NCBI GenBank assembly: GCA_013822345.1
Contig: PNKH01000067.1
Location: forward strand, 1-44,244
Source of the DNA: Isosphaera sp.
GTDB lineage: Bacteria; Planctomycetota; Planctomycetia; Gemmatales; Gemmataceae
Direction: 5' to 3'
DNA: 44,244 bases
Under the pieces are notes generated by a model. The model saw nothing but the letters and a program-made list of their open reading frames with translations, made no database searches and was not told the origin of the DNA. The position numbers and the translations under genes were made by a program. Below are positions 32,773-42,916 of the stretch, piece by piece (positions within the stretch are counted from its first letter, which is position 1; every line of letters starts with the position of its first letter).

Positions 32773-33759
32773 ATGAAGACCCGCAGCTTCGACGGGGTGG
32801 CGGTGTCCGAGGTCGGCCTCGGGTGCTGGCAGATCGGCGGCGACCAGTGGGGCGACGTGGCCGAGGCCGACGCCCTCGCCGTCCTCCGCGCCTCGGCCGA
32901 CGCCGGGGTGACGTTCCTCGACACCGCCGACGTGTACGGGGCCGGGCGGAGCGAGGAGTTGGTCGGCCGGTTCCTGAAGGAGCGCGGCCGAGGCCGGTTC
33001 TTCGTCGCCACGAAGTTCGGCCGGTTCCCGCGGCCCGGGTGGCCGGGCAACTTCGACCCGAAGACGATCCGCGAGCACACCGAGAACTCGCGGCGGCGGC
33101 TCGGCGTCGAGCGGCTCGACCTGACGCAGCTGCACTGCCTGCCGATGGAGCAGTTGACGCGGGCCGAGGTGTGGGACACCGTCCGCGGGCTGCAGAAGGA
33201 AGGGAAGATCGCCCGGTTCGGGGCGAGCGTCGAGTCGGTGGCCGAGGCCGACGAGTGCCTGAAGCACCCCGACTGCAGGAGCCTCCAGGTCATCTTCAAC
33301 ATCTTCCGCCAGACGCCCGAGCACTGCGGCCTCCTGGACCGCTGCCGGAAGCAGGGGGTGGCGGTGATCGTGCGGCTGCCGCTGGCGTCCGGGCTGCTCG
33401 CCGGGAAGTACACGGCGGCGACCACGTTCGGCCCCGACGACCACCGCACCGTGAACCGGAACGGGGAACGGTTCAACGTCGGCGAGACGTTCGCCGGGCT
33501 GGGATTCGAGAAGGGGCTGGAGCTGACCGAGAAGGTGAGGGGCCTGGTCCCGCCGGGGTACACGCTGCCGCAGCTCGCCCTGCGGTGGTGCCTCGACCAC
33601 CCGGCGGTGACGACGATCATCCCCGGGGCGCGGAACCGGTCGCAGGCCGAGGCGAACGCCGCCGCGAGTGGGCTGCCGCCGCTCCCGGCCGGGACGCACG
33701 CCCGGCTCCGCGAGTTCTTCGTGGGCGAGGTGAAGCCGGCGGTCCGCGGGCCGGATTGA
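32773..33759 (+). CDS. Aldo/keto reductase
   Basis: The 328-residue product has the complete aldo/keto reductase tetrad: D50 in TFLDTADVYG, Y55 in the same segment, K81 in VATKFGRF and H121 in QLHCLPM. The C-terminal part (IIPGARNRSQAEANAAA) matches the NADP-binding region. It reduces carbonyl groups with NAD(P)H in the cytoplasm; substrate unknown. The length is normal. The ATG at 32773 has AAGGAA upstream. It is bounded by hairpin repeats on both sides, so it is probably transcribed alone. Confidence 0.92.
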   Translation: MKTRSFDGVAVSEVGLGCWQIGGDQWGDVAEADALAVLRASADAGVTFLDTADVYGAGRSEELVGRFLKERGRGRFFVATKFGRFPRPGWPGNFDPKTIREHTENSRRRLGVERLDLTQLHCLPMEQLTRAEVWDTVRGLQKEGKIARFGASVESVAEADECLKHPDCRSLQVIFNIFRQTPEHCGLLDRCRKQGVAVIVRLPLASGLLAGKYTAATTFGPDDHRTVNRNGERFNVGETFAGLGFEKGLELTEKVRGLVPPGYTLPQLALRWCLDHPAVTTIIPGARNRSQAEANAAASGLPPLPAGTHARLREFFVGEVKPAVRGPD

Positions 33760-33763
33760 CGTG

Positions 33764-33837
33764 CGGGCGAACCCGGAGCGTGAGCGACGGGGTGGGCGCG
33801 ACCAACCACCCCGTCGCTCACGCTCCGGGTTCGCCCG
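33764..33837. repeat. Perfect 32-bp inverted repeat (GGCGAACC family)
   Basis: The arms 33764-33795 and 33806-33837 pair perfectly over 32 bp with a 10-nt loop. The arm shares most positions with 7079-7107 and resembles the segment in the terminase gene. It lies immediately upstream of the ACIII operon and could insulate it from the aldo/keto reductase gene. Confidence 0.9.
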
Positions 33838-33893
33838 GGCCTGTTGTGCTGGCCGCGGGGGTGCGGTTCGCTAGGCTGGTGAACAATTCCACG

Positions 33894-34553
33894 ATGCCCG
33901 CCATCTTCTCCCGATCCGCCGACTTCCGGTTCCGCCAGGCGGGCGTCGGCCTCGTCGTCGGCCTCGCCCTGTTCGCGGTCGGGTTCTACTACTACGCCCT
34001 GCCGAGCTACACCCGGGTCGGGTACCGGCCGGAGCAGCCGGTGGCGTTCTCCCACCGTCAGCACGTCGGCCAACTCGGCCTCGACTGCACCTACTGCCAC
34101 ACCGCGGTGTTCGAGTCCCCGCACGCCAACGTCCCGGCGGCGCAGACGTGCATGAACTGCCACAACCCGAAGAAGGCGAACGTGAAGGGGGCGAGCCCGC
34201 TGCTCGCCCCGGTCCGGACCAGCTACGACACCGGCCAGGCGCTCGGCTGGAAGCGGGTCCACAAGCTCCCCGAGTACGCGTACTTCAACCACGCCGTGCA
34301 CGTGAACAAGGGCGTGTCGTGCGTGTCGTGCCACGGCCAGGTGAACGAGATGGCGGTGGTGGCGCACGACCAGCCACTGAGCATGGGGTGGTGCCTGAAC
34401 TGCCACAACGAGCCCGAGCGGCACCTCCGGCCGGTCGACCAGGTGACGAACCTGACATGGGCGCGGGGGTCCGGCCCGGAGGACGACGGGGCGGCGATCA
34501 AGAAGAACCTCGCCGTGAACGCCCCGATGAACTGCCAGGGGTGCCACCGCTGA
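33894..34553 (+). CDS. actA: Alternative complex III subunit A, pentaheme cytochrome c
   Basis: The 219-residue product has one N-terminal TM segment (VGLVVGLALFAVGFYYYAL) and five CXXCH haem sites at about residues 65-69, 86-90, 143-147, 167-171 and 214-218. This is the number and order found in ActA of ACIII. It should sit on the periplasmic face and take electrons from the ActB-containing core. The ATG at 33894 places the TM anchor at the N-terminus. The 3' end lies 5 nt before actB. A TAGGCT at 33872-33877 may be a -10 box, with no clear -35. Confidence 0.95.
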   Translation: MPAIFSRSADFRFRQAGVGLVVGLALFAVGFYYYALPSYTRVGYRPEQPVAFSHRQHVGQLGLDCTYCHTAVFESPHANVPAAQTCMNCHNPKKANVKGASPLLAPVRTSYDTGQALGWKRVHKLPEYAYFNHAVHVNKGVSCVSCHGQVNEMAVVAHDQPLSMGWCLNCHNEPERHLRPVDQVTNLTWARGSGPEDDGAAIKKNLAVNAPMNCQGCHR

Positions 34554-34558
34554 CTGCT

Positions 34559-37500
34559 ATGGACACGACCGACCCCACCCGCCGCGCCGCCGACGCCCCG
34601 GAGTTCCCCGGGTACGCGAACGTGTACGAGTCGCGCGGCGAGGCCGTGCCGCTCGACGCCGACCCCGCGGCCGCCGCCCTCGACCGCCGGCGGTTCCTGG
34701 CGCTGTCGGCGGCGGTCGGGGCGGCGGCCGCCGGGTGCCGCCGTCCCGACCTCGAGATCCTGCCGTACTCGGCCGTCCCGGACGACCAGGTCGGGCACCT
34801 CGTCGCCGGCAAGCCGACGTTCTACGCCACCAGCCTGCCGCGGCCCGGCGGGGCGCTGCCGGTGCTGGTCGAGAGCCACGACGGCCGGCCGACGAAGGTC
34901 GAGGGGAACCCGCAGCACTCGGCGAGCGGCGGGGCGACGGACGTGTTCGCCCAGGCGGCGGTGTTCGACCTGTACAGCCCCGACCGGGTGATGTCGGACA
35001 AGTACCCCGGGGTGATGGAGAAGGGCGCCGCCCGGCGGTGGACGGACTTCGACCGACTCGCCCGCGGCCTCGCCGAGCAACTGGGCAAGACGCAGGGCGA
35101 GGGGTTCGCGGTCCTGACGGACCAGGCCCCGTCGCCGGCCCTGCGGCTGATCGGCGAGCACGTCCGCGCCAAGTTCCCGAAGGCTGCGTGGCACACCTAC
35201 GAGCCTGTGGACGCTTCCGAGGCGCTACGAGGCACGGAGATCGCGTTCGGGCAGAAGCTCCTGGCGAAGTACGACTTCACCCGCCTGAACCGCGTCCTCG
35301 CGCTCGACAGCGACTTCCTCGGCGGCTGCGACCCGGACTCGGTCGAGAACGGCCGGGCGTTCGCCGGGCGGCGGAAGGCCGACGCGATGAACCGGCTGTA
35401 CGTGGTGGAGTCGACGTACACCGTGACCGGAACGATGGCCGACCACCGGCTGCGGCTGCCGGCGAGTCAGGTCGGTAGCTTCCTCCTCGCCGTCGCACGG
35501 GAACTGAAGGCCACCCGGGGTGGGGGTTTGGTGGACACCGCGGTCCTGCCGGACCTACCCGACCCGGGGGCCGCACTCCCCGGGAAGTGGGTGAAGGCCG
35601 TCGCAGCCGACTTGGACCCGCTCACGTCCGCGGTGGTCGTCGGCCACCGCCAGCCGGCCTGGGTCCACGCCCTCGCCCACGCGGTCAACGTCGCCCTCCG
35701 GGCGGATCGGCGGGTCACCGACTTCTTCGTCCCACGCCCGGGCGGCAAACCCAACCCGCCGGCGGTCACGTTCCGCCCTGCCCCGCCGGAGGTGACCGAG
35801 AGAGGCGTCCGAGAACTGGCCGCCGACATGTCTGCCGGGAAGGTGAACACGCTGCTGGCGATCGGCGGGAACCCGGCCCTGAACGCCCCGGCCGACACCG
35901 GCTTCCGGGCCGCGCTGCGGAAAGTCGCCACGAAGGTCCGGCTCGGGCTGTTCTTCGACCACACGTCCGAGGCGTGCGACTGGCACCTGCCGCTCGCCCA
36001 CCCGCTCGAGAGCTGGGGCGACGCCGAGACGACCGACGGGACGCTGTGCTGCGTCCAGCCGCTGATCGCCCCGCTGAACGGCGGGAAGTCGGCGACCGAC
36101 GCCGAGCCGCCGCGCGGCGGCCGCACCGCGTTCGAGGTGCTGTCGCTGCTAACCGCCTTCCCGGGGCCCGACGGCAAGCCGGTCGGGTCGTTCGCCGCCG
36201 CCCAGAAGGCCGCGTCCGCCGCCGTCCGCAAGGTGTTCGCCGACCGCGCCGAGTTGGGCAAGGACGAGACCGCCGACGCCGCGTTCAACCGGTACAAGCA
36301 ACTCGGGTTCCTCCCGGCCGCGCAGGACAAGGGCGCTCGGAAGCCGCAGGCGGTCACGGTGAAGGTCGACGCGGTGGCGAAGGCGGTCGCCGGGTACAAG
36401 CCGCCCCCGACGCGGGACGCGCTGGAGGTCACCTTCCACCCGAGCTACGCCCTGTTCGACGGCCGGTTCGCCACGAACCCGTGGCTGCAGGAGCTGCCCG
36501 ACCCGGTCACCAAGCTGGTGTGGGACAACGCCGCGGTCGTCAGTCCGAAGACCGCCGCCGAGTTCGGGCTGAGGCACGGCGACGTGGTGAAGCTCACGGC
36601 CAACGGCGCGGCCGTCGATATCCCGGTGTACATTTTGCCAGGACAGACCGACTTCTCCGTGGCGCTGAGCTACGGCCAGGCCGGCGAGGTGCGGATCGAT
36701 CACGTCCCGAGCGGCGGCGGGACGAACGTCTTCCCGCTCCGCACGACGGCCGGGTTCCACACCGCGACCGGCTGCACCCTGGAGAAGACCGGCCGGACCG
36801 CCGACCTGGTCGCGACGCAGGAGCACGGCGTCATCCCCGACGGCCGAGACATCATCCGGGACGTGACCCTCGCGGGGTTGAGCCACGACGCGAAGCCGGG
36901 CGCGCACCCGACCGAGGACGACCTTCGCAAGGGCTTCCAGGGCGGGTACGGCAACCCGCAGCAGCCGCCGGCCCCGGCCCGCGAGAAGCAGGCCCGGTTC
37001 CCGCTCGACCTCGCCCGCCCGGAGCTGCTCGACAGCCAGTTCCAGTGGGGCATGACGATCGACCTGAACGCCTGCACCGGCTGCACGACGTGCCTGATCG
37101 CCTGCCAGGCGGAGAACAACATCCCGGTGGTCGGGAAGGGCGAGGTGAAGCGGAACCGCGAACTCCACTGGATCCGCATCGACCGCTACTTCTCGTCCGA
37201 CGGGCACGCCGCCGACGCCGACCCGCGGGTCGTGTCGCAGCCGGTCGCGTGCGTGCATTGTGAGGCGGCCCCGTGCGAGCAGGTGTGTCCGGTGAACGCC
37301 GCGGTCCACAGCCCCGAGGGACTGAACCTGCAGGTGTATAACCGCTGCATCGGCACCCGGTACTGTGCCAACGCGTGCCCGTACAAGGTCCGCCGGTTCA
37401 ACTGGTTCGACTTCAACAAGCGCGGCCTCGACGAGCTGCGGACGCCGCCCCCCCTCGCCCGCGGCGGGTCGTCCCTCACCGAGAACCTCCTACCAGAATC

Positions 37501-37950
37501 GTTGAAGATGGGGAAGAACCCGGATGTCTCCGTGCGGATGCGCGGCGTGATGGAGAAGTGCACGTACTGCGTGCAGCGGATCGAGCGCGGCAAGTACGGG
37601 GCGAAGATCGCGGCGACGGAGGTGGCGCAGGGCCGGCGGGCGGTCGAGGTCGACCCGGCGTACAAGTCGGACGGCCCGGCGACCGCGTACCGCAAGCCGA
37701 AGGACCCGCTGGCCGCCGGGTACGACCTCGACAAGCAGGGCCGCGTCGTCGTCCCGGACGGGCTGATCGTGACCGCGTGCGAGGCCGCGTGCCCGACCGG
37801 GGCGATCACCTTCGGGAACGTCCTCGACCCGGACAGCCGGGTGTCGCGGGCGAAGCGGCGCGCAGGCGAGTACCTGCTGCTCGGGGAGCTGAACACGAAG
37901 CCGCGGACGAGCTACCTGCCGCGGGTCCGGAACCCGAACCCGGAGCTGGC

Positions 37951-37954
<4 letters not shown>
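34559..37954 (+). CDS. actB: Alternative complex III subunit B (molybdopterin-like plus Fe-S)
   Basis: The 1131-residue product has a TAT-like signal ([19 protein letters not shown], about residues 42-60) and a large N-terminal molybdopterin-oxidoreductase-like domain (about 70-810), which in ACIII carries no cofactor. A C-terminal Fe-S domain has Cys clusters CTGCTTC (about 838), [29 protein letters not shown] and CEAACPTGA, consistent with three [4Fe-4S] and one [3Fe-4S] centres. It links ActA to the quinol site. It is 5 nt from actA, and its stop overlaps the actC start as GTGA. The N-terminal 45 residues before the twin-arginine motif are a family feature. Confidence 0.95.
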
Positions 37955-40026
<2,072 letters not shown>

Positions 40027-40029
40027 CGC

Positions 40030-40103
40030 CGGCAGGCAGGAATGCCTGCCCCACCGGGGTGGTTTCGGCTTTGGACTGGTGGGGCAGGCATTCCTGCCTG
40101 CCG
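40030..40103. repeat. Perfect 26-bp inverted repeat inside the ACIII operon
   Basis: The arms 40030-40055 and 40078-40103 pair perfectly over 26 bp with a 22-nt loop. The arm contains GGCAGGCAGGAATGCCTGCC, itself partly self-complementary. It lies 3 nt after the actC-actD stop and 17 nt before the actE start, so it could tune the ratio of upstream to downstream subunits or merely be tolerated there. Confidence 0.95.
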
Positions 40104-40120
40104 TGCTGAGGTTCTTGGTC

Positions 40121-40990
40121 ATGTACGCGATCGACGCGAACGTGTTCATGAACTGGGTACTCGGGGTCACCCTGGGGGCCGCGGGCCTGGTGTTCGCGCT
40201 GACCGCCGGGGTGGCCGCGTTCGGCCGGCGGCGCGGCGGGCCGGTGCTGTCGTACCTGTACATGCTCAGCGGCCTGTTCGGGGTGTTCGCGGCGGTGGTG
40301 GCGGTCCTCGGGTTCCGCGGCCAGACGTCCGACGCCCGCCCGTGGCACGTCTTCCTCGACATGAAGTACCAGCCGAAGTACACGAGCCAGGGGCCGAGCC
40401 GGTTCTTCGCCGACGGCCGGGCCAACCGCCTCCCGCCCGACGGCACCGTCCCGTTCGACGGGACCGACTACTTCGCCGACGCCGGGCGCCACACCGCCCC
40501 GAACCCGGACTTCCTGAAACTCGACCGGCGGTACTTCCTCGGGGTCGCCGACCCGGACGCGAAGGACAAGGACGGGGCGCCCGCGAAGCCCGTGTGGGAG
40601 GGTGGGAAGTTGACCGGCGAGGGGTACTACGTGAACCACATCCCGGACGAGGCGGTGACCCGGGCCGGCGGCTGGGACATGCTGATGAAGCGCGGCCGAG
40701 GGCAGTTCGACGTGCACTGCGCGGCGTGCCACGGGACGAGCGGCCGCGGCGGGGCCGGCGACGCGGCCCACGGGATCGTCGGGGCGTACGGGCTGAGCGT
40801 GGCCCCGTCGAACCTGGTCGGCCCGGACGTGCAGGCCCAGCCGGACGGGCAGCTGTTCGCGAGCATCACCAACGGGGTGCGGAACATGCCGGCCTACGCC
40901 CACCAGGTGAAGGTGCAGGACCGGTGGGCGGTCGTCGCCCACCTGCGGGTGCTGCAGTACGCCGCCACCGGCCCGGCCGGGAAGAAGTGA
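40121..40990 (+). CDS. actE: Alternative complex III subunit E, monoheme cytochrome c
   Basis: The 289-residue product has two N-terminal hydrophobic segments (FMNWVLGVTLGAAGLVFAL and LYMLSGLFGVFAAVVAVLGF) and one CXXCH haem site, CAACH (about residues 200-204), followed by Met-containing GVRNMPAY as a likely axial-ligand region. This matches ActE. It should accept electrons from ActA and pass them on. The ATG at 40121 is chosen because the longer open frame reads into the hairpin repeat and gives GQAFLPAVLR, a repeat-derived peptide. The stop overlaps actF as ATGA. Confidence 0.93.
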   Translation: MYAIDANVFMNWVLGVTLGAAGLVFALTAGVAAFGRRRGGPVLSYLYMLSGLFGVFAAVVAVLGFRGQTSDARPWHVFLDMKYQPKYTSQGPSRFFADGRANRLPPDGTVPFDGTDYFADAGRHTAPNPDFLKLDRRYFLGVADPDAKDKDGAPAKPVWEGGKLTGEGYYVNHIPDEAVTRAGGWDMLMKRGRGQFDVHCAACHGTSGRGGAGDAAHGIVGAYGLSVAPSNLVGPDVQAQPDGQLFASITNGVRNMPAYAHQVKVQDRWAVVAHLRVLQYAATGPAGKK

Positions 40991-42240
40991 TGACCCCCGA
41001 GACGCCACCCACGGACCCGGACGGCCTCCCCGACCCGGTCGCCCCGCTCGGCGACCGCCTGGCCGGGACGTTCCGCACACTGGCCGTAGTCGTCGGGGTG
41101 TCGGGCGTGGCACTGGCGGTCGGGGCGGCGACCGAGCCGCGGCAGTTCTTCCACTCGTACCTGTTCGGGTACGTGTTCGCCCTCGACGTGGCGCTCGGGG
41201 CGCTGTTCTGGGTGCTGATCCATCACGTCGCGGACGCCGGGTGGTCGGTCGGGCTGCGGCGGGTGTTCGAGAACGTCACCCGGGCCGTCCTCCCGCTCGC
41301 GGCCCTCATCGTCCCGGTCCTGGTCGGCATCTACACCGGGAACCTACACCAGTGGTACGACTTCATCCACAAAGACCCGGCGACGTTGCACGGTCACGAG
41401 GCACACATCCAGCACGTCAAACATGTGTACTTCTCGGCGCCGTTCTTCATCGGCCGGCTGGCCTTGTATTTCGCGGTGTGGGTCATCTACTCAAGAATGA
41501 TGCGGACCTGGTCCGCGGGGCAGGACGCCGTCGGCGGGGCGGCCCTGACGCGGAAGATGCAGTGGTGGGCGCCGTCCGGGGTGGCGCTGCTCGGCCTGAC
41601 CGCGACGTTCTTCGCGTTCGACCTCGTGATGAGCCTGCAGTACACGTGGTTCAGCACCATCTTCGGCGTCTACTTCTGGGCCGGCGGGATCCGCGGGTCG
41701 CTGGCGGCGGGCGTGCTGATCGTGCTGGCCCTGCGTGCGGCCGGGCACCTCCGCCACACCATCACCGTCGAGCACCTGCACGACGCGGCGAAGCTGATGT
41801 TCGGGTTCACCGTGTTCTGGGCGTACATCGCGTTCTCGCAGTACTTCCTGATCTGGTACGGCAACATGCCGGAGGAGACGCAGTTCTACCTCCTGCGGCG
41901 GAACGGGGCCTGGTACCCGGTGTCGATGCTGCTGCCGGTGCTGTACTTCGTGGTGCCGTTCTTCATGCTCCTGCCGCGGGCGCACAAGCGGAGCCCGGCG
42001 TGGCTCGCGCTCATCAGTGTGTGGATTCTCGTGATGCACGCGTATGATTTGTATTGGCAGGTGATGCCGGTGCTCCACCCGGACACCGTCCACCTCAGCT
42101 ACCTGGACGCGGCCGCCCCGGTGTGCCTGTTCGGCGTGGTGCTGCTGGCTACCGTGCGGGGGCTGCAGCGCCTGCCGCTGATCCCGGTCCGCGACGCCCG
42201 GCTGGGCGAGTCGATCGGGTACGTGAACGAGACGCCCTGA
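40990..42240 (+). CDS. actF: Alternative complex III subunit F (NrfD-like membrane protein)
   Basis: The 416-residue product has about ten TM segments with the ActF pattern: QFFHSYLFGYVFALDVALG, NLHQWYDFIHKD and FGVYFWAGGIRGSLAAGVL. It is paralogous to ActC and is the second quinone-core-like membrane subunit of ACIII. The ATG at 40990 overlaps the actE stop codon. It is followed 15 nt later by a small membrane-protein gene, so the transcript continues into the oxidase genes. Confidence 0.93.
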   Translation: MTPETPPTDPDGLPDPVAPLGDRLAGTFRTLAVVVGVSGVALAVGAATEPRQFFHSYLFGYVFALDVALGALFWVLIHHVADAGWSVGLRRVFENVTRAVLPLAALIVPVLVGIYTGNLHQWYDFIHKDPATLHGHEAHIQHVKHVYFSAPFFIGRLALYFAVWVIYSRMMRTWSAGQDAVGGAALTRKMQWWAPSGVALLGLTATFFAFDLVMSLQYTWFSTIFGVYFWAGGIRGSLAAGVLIVLALRAAGHLRHTITVEHLHDAAKLMFGFTVFWAYIAFSQYFLIWYGNMPEETQFYLLRRNGAWYPVSMLLPVLYFVVPFFMLLPRAHKRSPAWLALISVWILVMHAYDLYWQVMPVLHPDTVHLSYLDAAAPVCLFGVVLLATVRGLQRLPLIPVRDARLGESIGYVNETP

Positions 42241-42255
42241 CCCGCGGAGACGTTC

Positions 42256-42597
42256 GTGGCCGACCCGACCCCCGACCCGCCGCCCGCCCCCGCCGCACGT
42301 GGCTTCCCGTTCCTGACGGCCGGGGCCGCCCTCGCCATCCTGTTCGCGTTCGTCGGCCTCGTGGTGTGGGCGTACAACTCCCCGAACCCGCTGGGCGGGC
42401 CGAAGGCGGAGCCGGCGCCCGACCCGGCGGCGAAGCTGGCCGAGGTGAAGGCCCGGAACCGGGCCCTGCTCGACGGGGCCGGGGCGAAGATGTCGGCCGA
42501 CGCGGCGGCCGCCGAGCTGCGGGCCCGGGCGAAGGCGGACGGCCGGCTGCCGTTCCCGATCCCGGAGCCGGCCGCCCCCGGGGCGAAGAAGAACTGA
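42256..42597 (+). CDS. Small single-TM protein between actF and ccoS
   Basis: The 113-residue product has a Pro-rich start, one TM segment (AGAALAILFAFVGLVVWAY) and a periplasmic or cytoplasmic helical tail (AAKLAEVKARNRALLDGAG, SADAAAAELRARAKADGRLP). I do not recognise a named family. The position between ACIII and cbb3 genes suggests an assembly or linker role for the supercomplex. The GTG at 42256 has GGAG 6 nt upstream and lies 15 nt after the actF stop. Confidence 0.75.
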   Translation: MADPTPDPPPAPAARGFPFLTAGAALAILFAFVGLVVWAYNSPNPLGGPKAEPAPDPAAKLAEVKARNRALLDGAGAKMSADAAAAELRARAKADGRLPFPIPEPAAPGAKKN

Positions 42598-42614
42598 CCC
42601 GCGAGGAGCGTGCC

Positions 42615-42809
42615 GTGACCCCCGCCGACGTCGCCGTCCTCGCCGTGGTGGTCGGGTCGGTGGTGGCGTTCGGCGGGGCGGTGGTTCTGGCCCTCGGGTG
42701 GGCCCTGCGGACCGGCCAGTTCGACAACTTCCAGCAGGGGGCGGCGTCGATCTTCGGCCCGGACGAGCCGGTCGGGGAGCCGACCGACGGGCCGCCGAAC
42801 ACGCGGTAG
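42615..42809 (+). CDS. ccoS: CcoS-like cbb3 oxidase maturation protein
   Basis: The 64-residue product has one TM segment (VAVLAVVVGSVVAFGGAVVLALGWAL) followed by TGQFDNFQQGAASIFGPDE. The G-Q-F-D motif just after the TM segment is the hallmark of CcoS, which aids copper/haem insertion into cbb3 oxidases. The GTG at 42615 has GAGGAG 6 nt upstream. Its TAG stop codon is supplied by the left end of a repeat (GTAGGG). It precedes ccoN, as expected for a cbb3 cluster. Confidence 0.8.
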   Translation: MTPADVAVLAVVVGSVVAFGGAVVLALGWALRTGQFDNFQQGAASIFGPDEPVGEPTDGPPNTR

Positions 42810-42898
42810 GGTGGGCCGAGCCGGCGCTCCGCCGGCGAGTCCCACCACCCCAGGCGCGGGTGGGACTGGCCCGCAGAGCCGGGCTCGGCCCACCCTAC
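42806..42898. repeat. Inverted repeat, GTAGGGTGGGCCGAGCC family, inside the respiratory operon
   Basis: The left arm 42806-42846 is close to the 7663-7703 arm (CTCCGCCGGC in place of CTTCGCCGGC), and the right arm 42859-42898 is diverged near its centre. TAG at 42807-42809 is the ccoS stop codon. It fills the gap before ccoN, ending 18 nt before its start. Confidence 0.9.
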
Positions 42899-42916
42899 CA
42901 GAGGAGACCGGTTCCG

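Noticed and set aside
40079-40120. N-terminal extension of actE
   Set aside because: It is translated hairpin sequence (GQAFLPAVLR) and would displace the first TM segment.
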